Positions 5,709 through 7,029 of a stretch of DNA of 7,029 nucleotides are shown piece after piece. How positions within the stretch are numbered: the first letter of the stretch is position 1; the number at the start of each line of letters is the position of its first letter. This DNA is from Rhodobacterales bacterium. GTDB lineage: Bacteria > Pseudomonadota > Alphaproteobacteria > Rhodobacterales > Rhodobacteraceae. The notes under the pieces were generated by a model. That model saw only the letters and a program-made list of their open reading frames with translations, had not been told where the DNA came from and searched no databases. The DNA lies in the NCBI GenBank assembly GCA_013298675.1, contig JAAFIJ010000039.1:1-7029 (forward strand). The letters are read 5' to 3'. The translations under genes and the position numbers were made by a program.

Positions 5709-6560
5709 ATGAGCGACATGCGCCATACTCTGCCAATCGCCCCGCAGTTTTACGTGACCGCTCCACAGCCTTGCCCCTATCTCGATGGGCGCACGGAACG
5801 AAAGCTGTTCACGTCGTTGCAGGGGGAGAATTCCCAAAGGCTGAATGACGCCTTGTCAAAACAAGGATTTCGTCGCAGCCAGAACGTCTTGTACCGCCCC
5901 ACTTGCGCAGATTGTACCGCATGTCTTTCCGCGCGGATCAGAGTGGCGGATTTTGAACCCAGCCGAACCCAGCGCAAGATCCTAAAAGCAAGCGCTCATT
6001 TGCGACGCAACGCAACTTCCCCTTGGGCGACCGAGGATCAATTCAGCCTGTTTCGGCGCTACCTAGATGCACGGCACGCTGATGGCGGGATGGCGGATAT
6101 GGATGTGTTTGAATTTGCCGCTATGATCGAAGAGACGCCCATCAAGAGCCGCGTGATCGAATACAGCCGCCCCGGTCAAACCATCGAAAAATCGTCACGC
6201 GGGCGGATTCTGACTGCGGTCAGTTTGACCGATGTTTTTGATGACGGTCTGTCCATGGTCTATAGCTTTTATGACCCCGACTTTGCGTCCCTTTCTCTGG
6301 GGACTTTTATCATTCTGGATCACATCGACATCGCGCGCGAGGCTGGCCTTTCCTATGTCTACTTAGGCTACTGGGTGCCCGGAAGCCGCAAAATGGGCTA
6401 TAAGGCCAATTTCTCAGCTGTCGAAATTTACAAGAATGGCGCGTGGCAAGATCTTGGTAATCCGCAGGATCATTTGGGCGAACGCGGACCTTTATCGGTA
6501 GACCCTATTTCCGAACAAGTCGCCAAAATTGCGTTGCCGCAAACCGGTTCGTTCCCTTAA
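5709..6560 (+). CDS. bpt: aspartate/glutamate leucyltransferase (bacterial N-end rule)
   Basis: Bpt moves leucine from Leu-tRNA onto proteins with N-terminal Asp or Glu, marking them for ClpS/ClpAP degradation; it is often annotated as arginyltransferase (ate). The product is 283 aa from ATG 5709. ATE_N (PF04376) covers about residues 16-90, with PQPCPYLDGR, FRRSQNVLYRPTC and a Cys66-x-x-Cys69-x-x-Cys72 cluster plus Cys22. ATE_C (PF04377) follows, with FRRYLDARH (115-123), DGLSMVYSFYDPDF (179-192), SLGTF (196-200) and YLGYWVPGSRKMGYK (218-232), the conserved core of the GNAT-like transferase fold. ATG 5718 (MRHTLPIAPQFYVTAPQPCPYL) may be the true start, since that is how I remember Rhodobacterales homologues beginning; neither start has a clear ribosome site. 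Leucyl rather than arginyl specificity is inferred from the bacterial form of the family. Its stop codon overlaps the next start (TAATG). Confidence 0.95.
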   Translation: MSDMRHTLPIAPQFYVTAPQPCPYLDGRTERKLFTSLQGENSQRLNDALSKQGFRRSQNVLYRPTCADCTACLSARIRVADFEPSRTQRKILKASAHLRRNATSPWATEDQFSLFRRYLDARHADGGMADMDVFEFAAMIEETPIKSRVIEYSRPGQTIEKSSRGRILTAVSLTDVFDDGLSMVYSFYDPDFASLSLGTFIILDHIDIAREAGLSYVYLGYWVPGSRKMGYKANFSAVEIYKNGAWQDLGNPQDHLGERGPLSVDPISEQVAKIALPQTGSFP

Positions 6561-6952
6561 TGCCACGCCAGATCCTGACCAGCGTCGCGCTGCTTGTGCC
6601 AGACTACGACAGCGCCATTGCGTTTTTCTGCGATGTTCTTGGGTTCACCCTGACCGCCGACATCGACCAAGGCACCAAGCGTTGGGTGACCGTCGAACCC
6701 AGTGGTGGTGGAGTTAGCCTAGTGCTCGCACGCGCTGTGGGTGCGCGCCAGATTGCCGCGATCGGTGATCAGGCGGGCGGCCGTGTTTGGCTATTCTTGC
6801 AGACTGATAACTTTGATCGCGATTTTACCAAGATGAGAGCAGCAGGCTTGGTGTTCGAAGAGATCCCACGCGATGAACCCTACGGCAAAGTCGCAGTGTG
6901 GCGTGATCCTTGGGGCAATCGCTGGGATTTGATTGAACCAAACTTGGTCTGA
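6560..6952 (+). CDS. VOC-family (glyoxalase-like) protein coupled to bpt
   Basis: This 130-residue single-copy VOC-fold protein (PF00903 type) has two beta-alpha-beta-beta-beta units: VALLVPDYDSAIAFFCDVLGF (9-29) with SLVLA (53-57), and VWLFLQTDNFDRDFTKMR (76-93) with VAVWRDPWGNRWDLIEP (111-127). Glyoxalases and dioxygenases of this fold bind a metal through a His near the start of the first strand and a Glu after the DPxGN turn. Here the matching places appear to be Ser8 and Asp123, so glyoxalase I activity is unlikely; the substrate is unknown. The ATG shares its A with the TAA stop of bpt and there is no ribosome site of its own, so translation is probably coupled to bpt. It is likely cytosolic. 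It is not a close copy of the PhnB-like VOC protein at 1302-1760. Confidence 0.88.
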   Translation: MPRQILTSVALLVPDYDSAIAFFCDVLGFTLTADIDQGTKRWVTVEPSGGGVSLVLARAVGARQIAAIGDQAGGRVWLFLQTDNFDRDFTKMRAAGLVFEEIPRDEPYGKVAVWRDPWGNRWDLIEPNLV

Positions 6953-6973
6953 AGTCGCGCAGCTTTCTAGATG

Positions 6974-6989
6974 GGTCACTGATGTGACC
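6974..6989. repeat. short perfect inverted repeat after the VOC gene
   Basis: GGTCAC-TGAT-GTGACC is a 6-bp stem with a 4-nt loop, 21 nt past the VOC stop codon. No T tract follows on either strand, so it is at best a weak terminator; it could be an operator for a gene beyond the window. The remaining bases to 7029 hold nothing I can call. Confidence 0.3.
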
Positions 6990-7029
6990 AAGCGCACAAA
7001 TCTGGTCCAAAGCAATCTGCTCAGCCGAA

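Noticed and set aside
6791..7015. Minus-strand open frames of 74 and 61 codons at the right end
   Set aside because: They lie mostly antisense to the second VOC gene and show no recognisable domain or ribosome site.

Overview
The window looks like ordinary core chromosome from an alphaproteobacterium, most likely Rhodobacterales (a marine roseobacter or close relative). The grounds are recognition by eye: an Entner-Doudoroff edd-eda pair, a GlnE of Rhodobacterales type, a DUF2852 membrane protein, a bacterial leucyl-transferase with the N-terminus typical of the group, and mid-50s %GC by impression. I see no transposase, integrase, phage gene, CRISPR array, tRNA or rRNA. There is no stretch of 300 bases without a gene.

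Left part (1-1760, + strand): the last 155 residues of 6-phosphogluconate dehydratase (edd) are followed by complete KDPG aldolase (eda). Together they are the two defining steps of the Entner-Doudoroff pathway, from 6-phosphogluconate to pyruvate plus glyceraldehyde-3-phosphate. The 102-nt gap holds a possible internal promoter and a 16-bp palindrome just upstream of the eda ribosome binding site. A PhnB-like VOC-fold protein of unknown function follows.

Middle (1750-4820, - strand): glnE encodes the bifunctional glutamine synthetase adenylyltransferase/adenylyl-removing enzyme, which sets glutamine synthetase activity according to nitrogen status. Its stop codon overlaps the start of a 91-aa protein I do not recognise (ATGTTGA overlap). 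That small gene runs tail-to-tail into the VOC gene with an 11-bp overlap.

Right part (4821-7029): the 252-nt divergent gap between glnE and a DUF2852 membrane protein carries the most striking non-coding signal. It holds two 19-bp palindromes of one design, ATGT(A/G)AA-N5-TT(T/C)ACAT, 59 bp apart centre to centre, which I read as paired operators of an unidentified regulator. A hairpin terminator closes the DUF2852 gene. A probable promoter then precedes bpt (aspartate/glutamate leucyltransferase, bacterial N-end rule), which overlaps by one base (TAATG) a second VOC-fold protein that seems to lack the usual glyoxalase metal ligands.

No clearly novel system is visible. The observations most worth checking are the paired palindromes, the glnE-coupled 91-aa orphan and the bpt-coupled VOC protein.
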